Position numbers and translations under genes: made by a program
NCBI RefSeq assembly: GCF_003634935.1
Contig: NZ_RBXO01000001.1
Location: forward strand, 1,575,501-1,639,500
Reading direction: 5' to 3'
DNA from: Saccharothrix australiensis
GTDB taxonomy: Bacteria > Actinomycetota > Actinomycetes > Mycobacteriales > Pseudonocardiaceae
Length of the DNA stretch: 64,000 bases
Notes under the pieces: generated by a model
What the model saw: only the letters and a program-made list of their open reading frames with translations
Databases searched by the model: none
What the model was told of the DNA's origin: nothing
Shown here: piece after piece, positions 37,016 through 45,276 of the stretch
Layout of the letters: each line of letters begins with the position of its first letter
Position numbering within the stretch: position 1 is the stretch's first letter

Positions 37016-38497
37016 TTAGGCGAACTTCGGCTTGCCGAGCGCACGCCACGCGGCCGGGAAGCGCTCCTCGACCCGTTGCGACTTCGCCACCTCCATGCCG
37101 TAGAGCAGGCCGAAGGTGAAGCCGTTGGCGTTGTCGAGGTGGGCCTGGCCGCCGAGTTCGCGCAGCACCGGCCGGGCCACCACGCTGTCCTGGTGGTCGC
37201 CCAACAGGGTCTGGAGGTCCTTGAGGCGCTTGCGGTACTTCCTGGCGCTCTTGCCGTACAGCGGCTCGACCGCCTCCACGGCGTACCGCAGGCGCTTGGC
37301 GGCCTTGCGGGACTCGTGCAGCGACTCGTCGTCGTGGGCGTGCTCGGCGTTGCGCGCCAGGCGGCGGTAGGTCTTGGCGATGAGCGGGGGCAGGACCTTC
37401 TTCGCCTTGCCGGCGGCGAGCGGCGTCAGTGGCGGGTCGGCGAGCAGCGCGTCCACGGCGTCCAGCAGGGCGAAGTAGCGGCGGCTGTCCATCGCGGCGG
37501 TGGCCGAGCGGTGCGCGTCCGCCTCCAGGGGCGCGAAGTGCCGGGTCAGCTCGGCGGAGACGGAGCCGAGGACGAGGTCGGGGTCCAGCTCGGCGACGTT
37601 GTGCTCGAACCCGGCGCGCATCACCTCGGCGTCGCGCGCCTCGCCCAGCACACCGGCGATCCACTTCAGCTCGTCGGTGAGCGCGCGGGTCCGCTCGCGG
37701 TCCACGACCTTGCCGAACGCCTGGAGCGCGCTGCGCATCCGGCGCGTCGCCACCCGCATCCCGTGCACCGCGTCGTGCTCCTTGCGGCGCACCCGGGGGT
37801 CCTGCTGCTTGAGGGCGTCCGCCTGCTCCCGCAGGTACGCCAGGACGACGTCGCCGGCGGTCTTGCCGGTGCGCGGCGCGGGCGGGCGCGGCGCGATGCG
37901 GCCGGCCAGGAGGCGGGTCAGCTTGGCCGACGACGTCGACCGGACGATGCCCGCCCGCGCCAGCCGCTCCTCCACGACGTCCAGCAGCGCGGTGTCGCCG
38001 CGCTCGCCCAGCTCGACCTCGACCTCGCGCCAGCTGTCGACGGACTCGTCCGCGACGTCCTGCGCCGACACCAGGTCCTCGACCACCTCGGCGAGCAGGT
38101 CGCCGCGGTCGTCGACGAGCTGCCAGCGCTGCCGCGTGGTCCGGATGCGGGCCACCGGCGCCAGCTCGTCGCCCCTGGCGTGCACCTGGACCAGCGCGCC
38201 GAGCTCCTTCGGCGGGTGCTTGGCCGCCCGTCCCGGTGGGAGGCGGACCTCCTCGCGGGTGTCCGCGTCGACCGGGAGCTTCAGGTGCCAGCCCGCGTCG
38301 TCGCCGCCGGTGCGCCTGCGCAGCGTCAGCCCGGCGCGGGCGAGGCGCAGGTCGGCGGTGTCGTAGTAGACGGCTTCCAGCCGCAGCTCCTCCGGGCCCG
38401 CCGCGGCGGCGACGCCGGGGAGGTCGGCCAGGTCCGGCAGCGCCGCACCGGTGGGCGCCTCGTACTTGCGTTCCGTCTCGTGCACCGATGTCGACAT
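37016..38497 (-). CDS. CYTH-CHAD domain protein
   Basis: The 493-residue protein has an N-terminal CYTH domain (triphosphate tunnel metalloenzyme fold) with its ETERKYE signature (ExExK), RLARAGLTLRRRTGGDDAGWHLKLP and the tunnel residues in between. The C-terminal CHAD domain is helical and rich in conserved His/Arg/Lys (HDAVHGMRVATRRMRSALQAF, LHESRKAAKRLRYAVEAV). CYTH enzymes hydrolyse triphosphate or polyphosphate; CHAD domains bind polyphosphate. The fusion is widespread in actinobacteria and is thought to act in polyphosphate metabolism. It stands alone, divergent from the coiled-coil gene. Confidence 0.92.
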   Translation of the reverse strand: MSTSVHETERKYEAPTGAALPDLADLPGVAAAAGPEELRLEAVYYDTADLRLARAGLTLRRRTGGDDAGWHLKLPVDADTREEVRLPPGRAAKHPPKELGALVQVHARGDELAPVARIRTTRQRWQLVDDRGDLLAEVVEDLVSAQDVADESVDSWREVEVELGERGDTALLDVVEERLARAGIVRSTSSAKLTRLLAGRIAPRPPAPRTGKTAGDVVLAYLREQADALKQQDPRVRRKEHDAVHGMRVATRRMRSALQAFGKVVDRERTRALTDELKWIAGVLGEARDAEVMRAGFEHNVAELDPDLVLGSVSAELTRHFAPLEADAHRSATAAMDSRRYFALLDAVDALLADPPLTPLAAGKAKKVLPPLIAKTYRRLARNAEHAHDDESLHESRKAAKRLRYAVEAVEPLYGKSARKYRKRLKDLQTLLGDHQDSVVARPVLRELGGQAHLDNANGFTFGLLYGMEVAKSQRVEERFPAAWRALGKPKFA

Positions 38498-38647
38498 GTA
38501 TCAGGCATACACCGTTGGGTCGATGTTTATCCTTGGTCACTTTCGGTGATGCTCCGTTGACCTGCACGGGGGTTTGTGCCGGACCGTCCGCGTGGTTTTC
38601 CCGGCACGCGGCCGACCGCGGCCGGCACCCGGGGTTGGCTGGGCCCC

Positions 38648-39442
38648 GTGCCCACCGAGAAGGAGCGGCTCGACGCGGTCGAGCCCACGGTCGCCGAACT
38701 CGTCACGCAGGTCCAGCTGCTGACCGCCGAGCTGGGGCGGGTCGGCGCGCGGCTGCACGTGCTCGAACGGCGGCTGGCCGGCGCCGGTTCCGGGCCGGAC
38801 GAGGACTTCGACGCCGTGACCGACGAGATCGCCGACGTCGTGGCGGCGCTGCGCGCGGCGTGGGAGGCCGAGCAGGAGGTGCTCGCCGACTCGGTGCGCG
38901 CCGAGCTGCGGCAGGAGGTCGCCGAGTACGACGAGCTGAAGCAGCGGCGCGACGCCGGGCGCGCCCGGTTGGCCGCCGGGCGGATGCCGCGGTTCGAGCG
39001 GGACGCGCTGGAGCACGAGGTGCACCAGCTGGACTGGCAGATCGACGCGCGGGAGGGCGGCGCGCAGGAGGCCGCCGCCCGGTTGGACGCGGACACCGCC
39101 GCCGCCGAGGACCCCCGGCGGCAGGACGCGGTGCTCGCCGGGGAGAAGGCCCGCGAGGAGGTCTGGGACATCGCCGCCCGGCGGCTGGAGCGCGCGCTGG
39201 CCGCCGACACCCGGCTGCCGGTCTGGTTCCGGGTCGGGCTGGGCGAGATCACCGCGCCGGACCCCGCGCCGTGGGTCCGGGCGGCCACCGGCCTGATCGC
39301 CTACCGGCTGGAGTACGGGGTGACGACGGCGGTCGACCCGCTGGGCGAGCCGCCGTCGGCCGGGTCCGGCTCGGCGGCCTGGGTGCGCCGGACCGAGGCG
39401 CACACCGACCTGGTCGACCAGCTCCAGTCGTTGCGGCCCTGA
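38648..39442 (+). CDS. Coiled-coil hypothetical protein
   Basis: GTG 38648 begins a 264-residue, highly charged protein. Residues about 10-50 form a leucine heptad coil (VAELVTQVQLLTAELGRVGARLHVLERRL), and residues about 75-190 form further long Glu/Arg/Ala helices. The last 70 residues appear globular (RLPVWFRVGLGEITAPDPAPWVRAATGLIAYRLEYGV). It has no signal, no membrane span and no recognised family. The open frame upstream to 38576 is not favoured. It converges on the HNH nuclease gene with a 4-nt gap. Confidence 0.72.
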   Translation: MPTEKERLDAVEPTVAELVTQVQLLTAELGRVGARLHVLERRLAGAGSGPDEDFDAVTDEIADVVAALRAAWEAEQEVLADSVRAELRQEVAEYDELKQRRDAGRARLAAGRMPRFERDALEHEVHQLDWQIDAREGGAQEAAARLDADTAAAEDPRRQDAVLAGEKAREEVWDIAARRLERALAADTRLPVWFRVGLGEITAPDPAPWVRAATGLIAYRLEYGVTTAVDPLGEPPSAGSGSAAWVRRTEAHTDLVDQLQSLRP

Positions 39443-39446
39443 GCGC

Positions 39447-40124
39447 TCACGCCGGGCAGCGCGCGATCATCGCGGCCAGCGCGTCGTGCTCCGCCTGGTC
39501 GACGGTCAGCCCGTAGGCGGTCTTCACCGAGATCCAGTTGTCCGCGTAGGTGCACCAGTACGACTCCAGCGGCGGCTTCCACTTGGCGGGGTCCTGGTCG
39601 CCCTTCGCCCGGTTGCTGGTGGCCGAGACGGCGACCAGCTGCGCGCCGCCGAGGTCGTTGGCGAACTTCTGGCGCTGCTCGTCGGTCCACTTGTCCGCGC
39701 CGGAGCGCCACGCCTCCGCCAGCGCGACGGTGTGGTCGATGTCGAGCTTGCCCGCCTCGGTGATCGTCACGCCGTCGTACGCGCTGACCCACGTGCCCGA
39801 GGTGGCTTTGCACGCCGCGTCCCGGCGCACGTCGGTCCCCTGGCGTTGCAGCACGACCTCCCGCGTGTCGCAGGAGTCGCCCTGGGCGCTCCAGTGCGGG
39901 AAGCGGTCCCGGCTGTAACCGGTCATGCGGCCCTCGGGCGCGATGGTGAGCGCCGCCAGCCGCGCCGCCGCGTCCCGTCCCGGCGGCAGCCCCGTCGCCG
40001 ACGGCGCCTGGCCCGGAGGGGTCGACTCCTGGTGCCGGGTCAGGTAGTAGCCGATCGCCACCAGCAGGATCAGCACCGCCACGCTTGCCCAGGTCGTCGA
40101 CCGCTTCCGGCTCATGGCACCCAT
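39447..40124 (-). CDS. Membrane-anchored or exported HNH endonuclease (DUF1524/GmrSD type)
   Basis: The 225-residue protein has a single N-terminal hydrophobic helix (TTWASVAVLILLVAIGYYL) that would place the rest outside the cell. The HNH/DUF1524 core follows: cysteines in DSCDTREVVLQRQG and DAACKATSG, the metal/catalytic motif KLDIDHTVALAEAWRSGA, LVAVSATSNRAKGDQDPAKW and WCTYADNWI. Secreted relatives are common in actinomycetes and are presumed extracellular nucleases. ATG 40124 or 40115 could be the start. It converges closely with the coiled-coil gene. Confidence 0.87.
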   Translation of the reverse strand: MGAMSRKRSTTWASVAVLILLVAIGYYLTRHQESTPPGQAPSATGLPPGRDAAARLAALTIAPEGRMTGYSRDRFPHWSAQGDSCDTREVVLQRQGTDVRRDAACKATSGTWVSAYDGVTITEAGKLDIDHTVALAEAWRSGADKWTDEQRQKFANDLGGAQLVAVSATSNRAKGDQDPAKWKPPLESYWCTYADNWISVKTAYGLTVDQAEHDALAAMIARCPA

Positions 40125-40168
40125 GATCAGCGATCGCGGTCACGGCGGGACCACCGCCCCGGTGACGG

Positions 40169-41116
40169 TCAGGGTCGGCTGGTGAGGTACCCGCCCATGT
40201 GCGTGAAGTACTCCGCGGCGGGCAGCTCCCGGCCGTCCTCGGTGCGGACGCGCTTCACCAGCAGCGCGTGGTTGCGGCCCCGGCGGGCCTCCGCGCCGGC
40301 GACGATCGCCACGCCGTCGCCCTCCCGGTAGAAGATGCGGCCCGGCGTGCCGCCGTAGCGGGCCTGCGACACCTCGGCCTCGACGATCTCCAGGCGCTTG
40401 CCCTTGTGGAACGCGAACGCGCTGGGGTACGGGGCGCACTGGGCGCGGACCAGGCGGTCCAGCTCCTCGGCTTCCCACGTCCAGTCGATGCGCAGGTCCT
40501 CCTCGGCGCGCTTGTGGAAGAAGCTGGCCTTCGAGCGGTCCTGCTTGGTGAAGTCCGTGCGCCCCTTGGCGATCTCGGCCAGGCCGTCGACGGTGATCGG
40601 GCCGAACAGCTCCAGCGTCTTGTGGAACAGGTCGGCGGTGGTGTCGCGCGGCCCGACCGGCACGGCGCGCTGGAGCACGATGTCGCCCGCGTCGAGGGTC
40701 TCGTCCATCATGTGCGCGGTGACGCCGACCTCCTTCTCGTCGTTGATCAACGCCCAGATCAGCGGCGAGAAGCCCGCGTAGGCGGGCAGCAGCGAGTCGT
40801 GCACGTTCAGCGTGCCGCGCGGTGGCAGGGAGAAGATGTGCGGCGGGATCCAGGTGCGCCAGTTGGTGGCCACGATGACGTCCGGCGCGACCTCCTTGAG
40901 CTTGTGGAACAGCTCGTCGTCGTCCGGGCGGTTGCGGATGACGACCTCGACGCCGTGCTCGGTGGCGAGGTCGGCGACCGAGTCGCTCCAGATCCGCTCG
41001 TAGGCGTGGTCGCTCTTGGGGTGGGTGACGACCAGCGCCACCTCGTGCTCGGAGTCCAGGAGCGCCTGGAGAGTGCGGTGCCCCCAGGTCTGGTAGCCGA
41101 ACATGACGACCCGCAT
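40169..41116 (-). CDS. Formyltransferase (methionyl-tRNA/hydroxyornithine formyltransferase-like)
   Basis: The 315-residue protein belongs to the N10-formyl-THF-dependent formyltransferase family. It starts MRVVMFGYQTWGHRTLQALL, has the catalytic region RGTLNVHDSLLPAYAGFSPLIWALIND (Asn and His of the active site) and MMDETLDAGDIVLQ, and a C-terminal Fmt-C-like domain. The true tRNA fmt normally follows def/pri elsewhere and lacks this start. AGGAGG precedes ATG 41116, and an iron-box-like sequence lies directly upstream. That is how siderophore formyltransferases, which formylate hydroxyornithine (coelichelin CchA type), are controlled. A siderophore or other iron-linked role is therefore likely but unproven. 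Confidence 0.8.
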   Translation of the reverse strand: MRVVMFGYQTWGHRTLQALLDSEHEVALVVTHPKSDHAYERIWSDSVADLATEHGVEVVIRNRPDDDELFHKLKEVAPDVIVATNWRTWIPPHIFSLPPRGTLNVHDSLLPAYAGFSPLIWALINDEKEVGVTAHMMDETLDAGDIVLQRAVPVGPRDTTADLFHKTLELFGPITVDGLAEIAKGRTDFTKQDRSKASFFHKRAEEDLRIDWTWEAEELDRLVRAQCAPYPSAFAFHKGKRLEIVEAEVSQARYGGTPGRIFYREGDGVAIVAGAEARRGRNHALLVKRVRTEDGRELPAAEYFTHMGGYLTSRP

Positions 41117-41132
41117 GGGGAGTCCTCCTCGT

Positions 41133-41166
41133 TTAGGCGCGCCTAAGTTACCCGAACCTAACCTAA
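41133..41166. promoter_or_regulatory. Iron-box-like operator (DmdR/IdeR type) between divergent genes
   Basis: TTAGGCGCGCCTAA (41133-41146) is a perfect 14-bp palindrome. It is followed by TTACCCGAACCTAACCTAA (41148-41166), which matches one half of the iron box TTAGGTTAGGCTAACCTAA perfectly and 13 of 19 positions overall. Both lie between the formyltransferase start (41116) and the amidohydrolase start (41190), so both genes are candidates for repression by Fe2+-DmdR/IdeR. Confidence 0.6.
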
Positions 41167-41189
41167 CCGGTGCTGGGTAGCCTGCACGA

Positions 41190-42770
41190 GTGATCCTCGA
41201 CGTGAAGTTGGTCGGCGGTCGGTTCCTGACCCTGGACGCCACGCGTCCCGCCGCGTCGACCGCGGGCGTGTGGGGTGGTCGGGTCGTCGGCCTGGACGAC
41301 GTGGCGGACCTGCCCGCGCGGCAGGTCGTCGACCTGGGCGGCGCGGTGGTGCTGCCCGGTTTCGTCGACGCGCACAACCACCTGGCGTGGGCCGGGCGCG
41401 CCTCGCGGACGACGGACGTCACCGGGTGCGCGACCGTCGCGCAGGTGCTGGACCGGCTTCGGGAAGCCGAGCGCGCGAAGTGGCTGGAGGTCGCCGGCTA
41501 CGACCACCGCGTCCTGGACCGGCCGCTGACGGCCCGCGACCTGGACGCGGTGGGACCGCGCGTGTACGTGCAGGACCTGTCCGGGCACGCGTGCGTGGTG
41601 AGCAGCGACGTGGTCGGGCTGCTGCCGGACGCCGTGCTGCGCGACGTCGAGCGGGACGACGAGGGCGTGCCGACCGGCTTCCTGGCGGAGGGCGCGCAGT
41701 CGGCGGTGCGGGCGCTGATGCTGCCGTACTCGTTGGCCGACATCGCCTCGGACGTCCGGCTGGGCGCGGAGCAGTGCCTGCGCGAGGGCGTCGTGTTCGC
41801 CGCCGAGGCCGGGGTCGGGACGGGGCTGATCGGCAGCAGCCCGCTGGAAGTCGCGGCGTACCAACGGGAACCGCTGCCGATCCGGGTGCAGCTGATGGTG
41901 TCGGCCGGCGAGCTGCGCGAGGTGCGGGCGCACGAGACCGACGGGGTGCGCCGTGCCCTGCCGCTGGGCCTGCGCACCGGCCTGGGCGACGACTGGCTGT
42001 CCATCGGCGCGCTGAAGCTGTGGACCGACGGCGGCATGATCGCCCGGACGGCGGCGCTGACCGAGCCGTACCTGGGCGTCGGCGGCGTCGGGCAGTGGCA
42101 GGACGACCCGGAGGTGATGCGGGCGGCCATCCTCGACGGCCACGCGGCGGGCTGGCAGTTGGCGGTGCACGCCATCGGCGACCGGGCCGTGGACTTCGCC
42201 CTGGACGCGCTGGCGGAGGCGCGGAGGGCCGTGCCGCGACCCGACGCGCGGCACCGCGTGGAGCACTGCGGGCTGGTGCGGCCGGACCAGCTCGACCGGA
42301 TCGCGGCGCTGGGCGTGACGCCGGTCGTGCAGCCGACGTTCCTGTGGGCCTACGGCGACGACTACTCGGCGATCATGGGGCCGGACCGCGCGCCGTGGCT
42401 GTACCGGGGTCGGGCGTTCCTCGACCGGGGCGTGGTGGTGGCGGGCAGCTCGGACCGGCCGGTGGCGGACGGGAACCCCTTGCGCGCCATCCAGTTCATG
42501 GTGGAGCGGCGCTCCCGGAGCGGCCTGCCGGTCGGCCCGGACGAGGCGGTGGGCGTGCTGGAGGCCATCACGGCCTACACGCTCGGGGCGGCCTACGCGT
42601 GCCGGCGCGAGGGTTCGCTCGGCTCGATCACGCCCGGCAAGCTGGCCGACTTCGTGGTGCTGGACGACGACCCGCGCACCTGCGAGGTGTCGGCGATCGG
42701 CGACATCGGCGTGCTGGCGACCGTGGTGGGCGGTGAGTTCCGGCACGACCCCGCGGGTTTCACCGGCTGA
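41190..42770 (+). CDS. Metal-dependent amidohydrolase, YtcJ-like
   Basis: The 526-residue protein belongs to the amidohydrolase family 3 (PF07969). The metal-binding DAHNHLAW lies near residue 60, AEAGVGTGLIG and KLWTDGGM (Lys) follow, then HAIGDRAVDFALDAL, RVEHCGLVRPDQL and the late Asp in GSSDRPVADGNPLRAIQ. The C-terminal EGSLGSITPGKLADFVVLDDDP closes the beta-sandwich. All metal ligands appear present. Substrates of YtcJ-like enzymes are mostly unknown amides or carbamates. Its promoter is shared with the formyltransferase across an iron-box-like element. Deformylation or turnover of an iron-chelating amide is an attractive but speculative role. Confidence 0.87.
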   Translation: MILDVKLVGGRFLTLDATRPAASTAGVWGGRVVGLDDVADLPARQVVDLGGAVVLPGFVDAHNHLAWAGRASRTTDVTGCATVAQVLDRLREAERAKWLEVAGYDHRVLDRPLTARDLDAVGPRVYVQDLSGHACVVSSDVVGLLPDAVLRDVERDDEGVPTGFLAEGAQSAVRALMLPYSLADIASDVRLGAEQCLREGVVFAAEAGVGTGLIGSSPLEVAAYQREPLPIRVQLMVSAGELREVRAHETDGVRRALPLGLRTGLGDDWLSIGALKLWTDGGMIARTAALTEPYLGVGGVGQWQDDPEVMRAAILDGHAAGWQLAVHAIGDRAVDFALDALAEARRAVPRPDARHRVEHCGLVRPDQLDRIAALGVTPVVQPTFLWAYGDDYSAIMGPDRAPWLYRGRAFLDRGVVVAGSSDRPVADGNPLRAIQFMVERRSRSGLPVGPDEAVGVLEAITAYTLGAAYACRREGSLGSITPGKLADFVVLDDDPRTCEVSAIGDIGVLATVVGGEFRHDPAGFTG

Positions 42771-43042
42771 ACCCCGCCGGACGGGCGCCGCACTTCGCGG
42801 CACACCCGCCGGCGCTCGGCCGCGCGCCTGCCGCGGGCAGTCGCCGGCCCTCCGGAGCGGTACCGCGCGGTGCGGCCGGCCTCCGGGGCGGTACCGCGCG
42901 GTGCGGCCGGTCGGCCGGGCGGTGCCGGACGGCGGCGCGCCCACCCGCGTGCCGCCGCCGTCGGGCGCGGAACCTCTCCGCCCGGCGCGGAACCCCTCCG
43001 CCCGGCGCGGAACCCCTCCGCCCGGCGCGGTGCCCGACCGCG
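42771..43042. repeat. Intergenic region with two short tandem-repeat arrays
   Basis: In the 272 nt between the amidohydrolase and the convergent hypothetical gene there are two arrays. The first has two 32-bp units at about 42849-42912, sharing GCGGTACCGCGCGGTGCGG with one or two differences. The second has just over three 20-bp units at about 42966-43030, of the form GCGCGGAACCCCTCCGCCCG. No gene is supported in any frame. The arrays may act as terminator-like structures or be replication-slippage products. Confidence 0.75.
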
Positions 43043-43669
43043 CTACGCGCTCATGCGCCAGTGCACGACGTACCCGGCGGCCTCGGCGGCGATCAGCGCG
43101 TCCAGCTTCGCCAGGTTCGTCCGCTTGGCCATCCGGAACGCCCGCCCCCGCCGCGCGTCCAGCACCAGCGGTGTCGCGCCGGGCAGGGTGTCCGCCACCG
43201 TGCGCTGGAGGATGCGCAGGCCCACGTTCGCCGACTCCTGCGTCATCTCCCGCTCCTTGAGGTACACCAGCACGGCCGCCGTCGAGCCGTCCGGCATCCG
43301 CAGGCCCAGGTGCGGGCGCACCCGCAGCGACAGCTCGCCCGCCGACCACCGCGTGGCCGACACCGGCACGCCGGTCGCCCGCGTCGCCTTCAGCCAGGGC
43401 AGGAAACCCGCCCGGACCTCCTCGAACGCCCGCAGCTGCCCGTTGCGCGACGCCGAACGCACCGCGCGGTCCAGCTCGGCGTCCGGGTCGGGCGAGTTCG
43501 CCGCGCGGCGCATCGCGTCCCGCACGGGGTTGTAGAACCCGCACACCCACGGGTCCGACCCCAGGTACACGTCCCGTTGCTCGGAGACGATGCTGATCCG
43601 GCCGCGCTGGCCGCTCATGACGTACTCGGTGAACGACAACGCGGTGACGCTGACCGGTTCCACGACCAC
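43043..43669 (-). CDS. Hypothetical protein (208 aa) downstream of a MarR gene
   Basis: This soluble 208-residue protein has no signal, membrane span or cysteine cluster. Recognisable stretches are RISIVSEQRDVYLGSDPWVCGFYNPVRDAMRRAA, a helical middle, and SLRVRPHLGLRMPDGSTAAVLVYLKEREMT followed by RILQRTV. No family can be named with confidence. A perfect palindrome 20 nt upstream of its start, and the MarR gene next upstream on the same strand, suggest ligand-controlled expression. The encoded response (resistance, binding or modification) is unknown. Confidence 0.7.
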   Translation of the reverse strand: MVVEPVSVTALSFTEYVMSGQRGRISIVSEQRDVYLGSDPWVCGFYNPVRDAMRRAANSPDPDAELDRAVRSASRNGQLRAFEEVRAGFLPWLKATRATGVPVSATRWSAGELSLRVRPHLGLRMPDGSTAAVLVYLKEREMTQESANVGLRILQRTVADTLPGATPLVLDARRGRAFRMAKRTNLAKLDALIAAEAAGYVVHWRMSA

Positions 43670-43688
43670 GACGGGCTCCCCTCGCAGA

Positions 43689-43704
43689 TCGAACTTACGT
43701 TCGA
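43689..43704. promoter_or_regulatory. Candidate operator palindrome
   Basis: TCGAACTTACGTTCGA has perfect 6-bp arms around TTAC. It lies 20-35 nt upstream of the 208-aa hypothetical gene, in the gap after the MarR gene. Position and symmetry fit a MarR-type operator. Confidence 0.45.
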
Positions 43705-43747
43705 ATTCTACCCGTCGGGTACGACAATCCGGGGTGGCGAACGGGTG

Positions 43748-44158
43748 CTAGGCGAGGACCTTCGACAGCAGCGGCCCGAGGTCGGGATCGGCCGAGACCT
43801 CCTCGAAGACCGCCTCCAGCGTCTCCTCGAAGAAGGGCCCCGCGCTGCGGTAGACCGCCCGCCCCTCGCCGGTGATGCGGCTGTAGACACCGCGCCGGTC
43901 GGTCTCGCAGACGTACCGCGTGGTCAGGCCGGACCGCTCCAGCCGGGCGACCAGCCGGCTCACCGAACTCTGGTTCAACCCCACGACCCCGGTCAGCTCC
44001 TGCATCCGCAGCTCGCCGCCGGGCGCCTCGTGCAGCGCGCCCAGCGCCGTGAACTCCGACATCCCGAAGTGGAACCGGCGCTGCAACGCGCGCTCCAGGC
44101 TCGCGTCGACCCGGTTGTGCAACGCGCGGAGGTCGGACCACGTGGCGCGGACGGACAC
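43748..44158 (-). CDS. MarR-family transcriptional regulator
   Basis: The 136-residue protein has the full MarR fold: the N-terminal helix WSDLRALHNRVDASLERALQRRF, the HTH MQELTGVVGLNQSSVSRLVARLERSGLTTRYVC, the wing ETDRRGVYSRITGEGRAVY, and a C-terminal dimer helix. The 78-nt gap to the downstream hypothetical gene holds a palindrome that may be its operator. On the other side, 307 nt separate it from a divergent methyltransferase gene. Confidence 0.87.
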   Translation of the reverse strand: MSVRATWSDLRALHNRVDASLERALQRRFHFGMSEFTALGALHEAPGGELRMQELTGVVGLNQSSVSRLVARLERSGLTTRYVCETDRRGVYSRITGEGRAVYRSAGPFFEETLEAVFEEVSADPDLGPLLSKVLA

Positions 44159-44465
44159 CTCGACCCCTCCCCGGAGTTGCGGGTACGGGTCCGCATACTA
44201 CGTCGAACAGCCGACGACCAGGGCGGACCGCCCCGGCGGGCCCCCGCACCGCGGGCCCCGGCCCGGACCCCGGCCGCGGCCACCTGGCACGCCGGTCGAC
44301 GCCCGCGCCGCACGCCCGCCTCGACGGCCGCCCGGCGCACTGACGTACCGTCGCGTCCGACCCACCCGGCCCGGCCCCCCGCACGGCCGGCCGGGTGCGC
44401 CCGAACGATCGCGCGGGCGTGGGGGTACCCGCCACCCACGACCGGCCGGCACGAAAGGTGTGCTC
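44159..44465. other. Divergent intergenic region, nothing recognised
   Basis: This 307-nt stretch lies between the MarR start and the DUF574 methyltransferase start. It is very rich in G/C homopolymers (for example GGGCCCCGGCCCGGACCCCGG), which could form stable stems, but no defined operator, RNA or gene could be identified. Confidence 0.5.
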
Positions 44466-45266
44466 ATGGGGGAGCGCCCGGACATCGACCTGACCAGGCC
44501 GAGCGCGGCTCGGGTCTACGACTACTACCTCGGCGGCGCGCACAACTTCGCGGTCGACCGCGAGATGGCGCGCAAGGCCGTCGAGCTGTGGCCGGACCTG
44601 CCGCTGATCATGCAGGCCAACCGGGCCTTCCTGCGCCGGGCCGTGGAGTACTGCGTCGCGCGCGGGGTGCGGCAGTTCCTCGACCTCGGCTCGGGCATCC
44701 CGACCGTCGGCAACGTCCACGAGGTGGCCCGCAGGGTGGCGCCGGACGCGCGCGTGGTCTACGTCGACCACGACCCGATCGCCGTCACCTACAGCCGGAA
44801 CATCCTCGGCGACGACCGGCGGACCGCCGTGGTGCAGGAGGACCTGCGCCGCGCGTGCGACGTCCTCGCCGCGCCGGAGGTGCGCGGCCTGCTCGACTTC
44901 GACGAGCCGATCGCCGTGATGATGGTGGCGGTGCTGCACTTCGTGCCGGACGAGGACCGGCCGGCCGACGTCGTCGCCGCCTACCGCGACGCCGTGCCGC
45001 CGGGCAGCCACCTCGTGGTCTCGCACGCCACCCACGAGGGCCAGGACGCCGAGGCGGCCGACAGCCACCAGGACCTCTACCGCAAGCGCACGGCGACCCC
45101 GATGACGATGCGCTCGACGGAGGAGGTCCGCGCGCTGCTCGCCGGCTGGGAACCGGTCGAGCCGGGCGTCGTGCACCTGCCGCTGTGGCGGCCGGCGTCC
45201 CACGAGGACGTGACCGACCGCCCCGAGCGGTTCGCCGGGCTGGCCGTGGTGGGCCGCAAGGGCTGA
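44466..45266 (+). CDS. S-adenosyl methyltransferase, DUF574 type (copy 1)
   Basis: The 266-residue protein has the full DUF574 (Methyltransf_19) pattern: DLTRPSAARVYDYYLGGAHNFAVDRE at the N-terminus, the SAM-binding motif RQFLDLGSGIPTVGNVHEVA near residue 75, and RVVYVDHDPIAVTYSR and VMMVAVLHFVPDEDRP further on. This family is greatly expanded in actinomycetes; substrates are unknown, though some act near secondary metabolism. ATG 44466 was chosen because the family starts just before this point; the long frame upstream has no support. A second copy lies at 52206-53027. Confidence 0.9.
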   Translation: MGERPDIDLTRPSAARVYDYYLGGAHNFAVDREMARKAVELWPDLPLIMQANRAFLRRAVEYCVARGVRQFLDLGSGIPTVGNVHEVARRVAPDARVVYVDHDPIAVTYSRNILGDDRRTAVVQEDLRRACDVLAAPEVRGLLDFDEPIAVMMVAVLHFVPDEDRPADVVAAYRDAVPPGSHLVVSHATHEGQDAEAADSHQDLYRKRTATPMTMRSTEEVRALLAGWEPVEPGVVHLPLWRPASHEDVTDRPERFAGLAVVGRKG

Positions 45267-45276
45267 GCGGACCCGC

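Noticed and set aside
35363-38560. Plus-strand open frame of 1065 codons
   Set aside because: It is antisense to GH20 and CYTH-CHAD, has no domain signatures and shows compositional bias only.
34911-38567. Minus-strand open frame of 1218 codons across the GH20 and CYTH-CHAD genes
   Set aside because: It is an out-of-frame shadow produced by very high GC; the genuine GH20 and CYTH-CHAD frames on the same strand have all family motifs.
40169-41422. Longer formyltransferase starting at 41422
   Set aside because: The extension would run through the iron-box region and antisense through the amidohydrolase start; AGGAGG and the family start point to 41116.
42771-43042. A second CRISPR array
   Set aside because: Units are contiguous without spacers, so these are simple tandem repeats.
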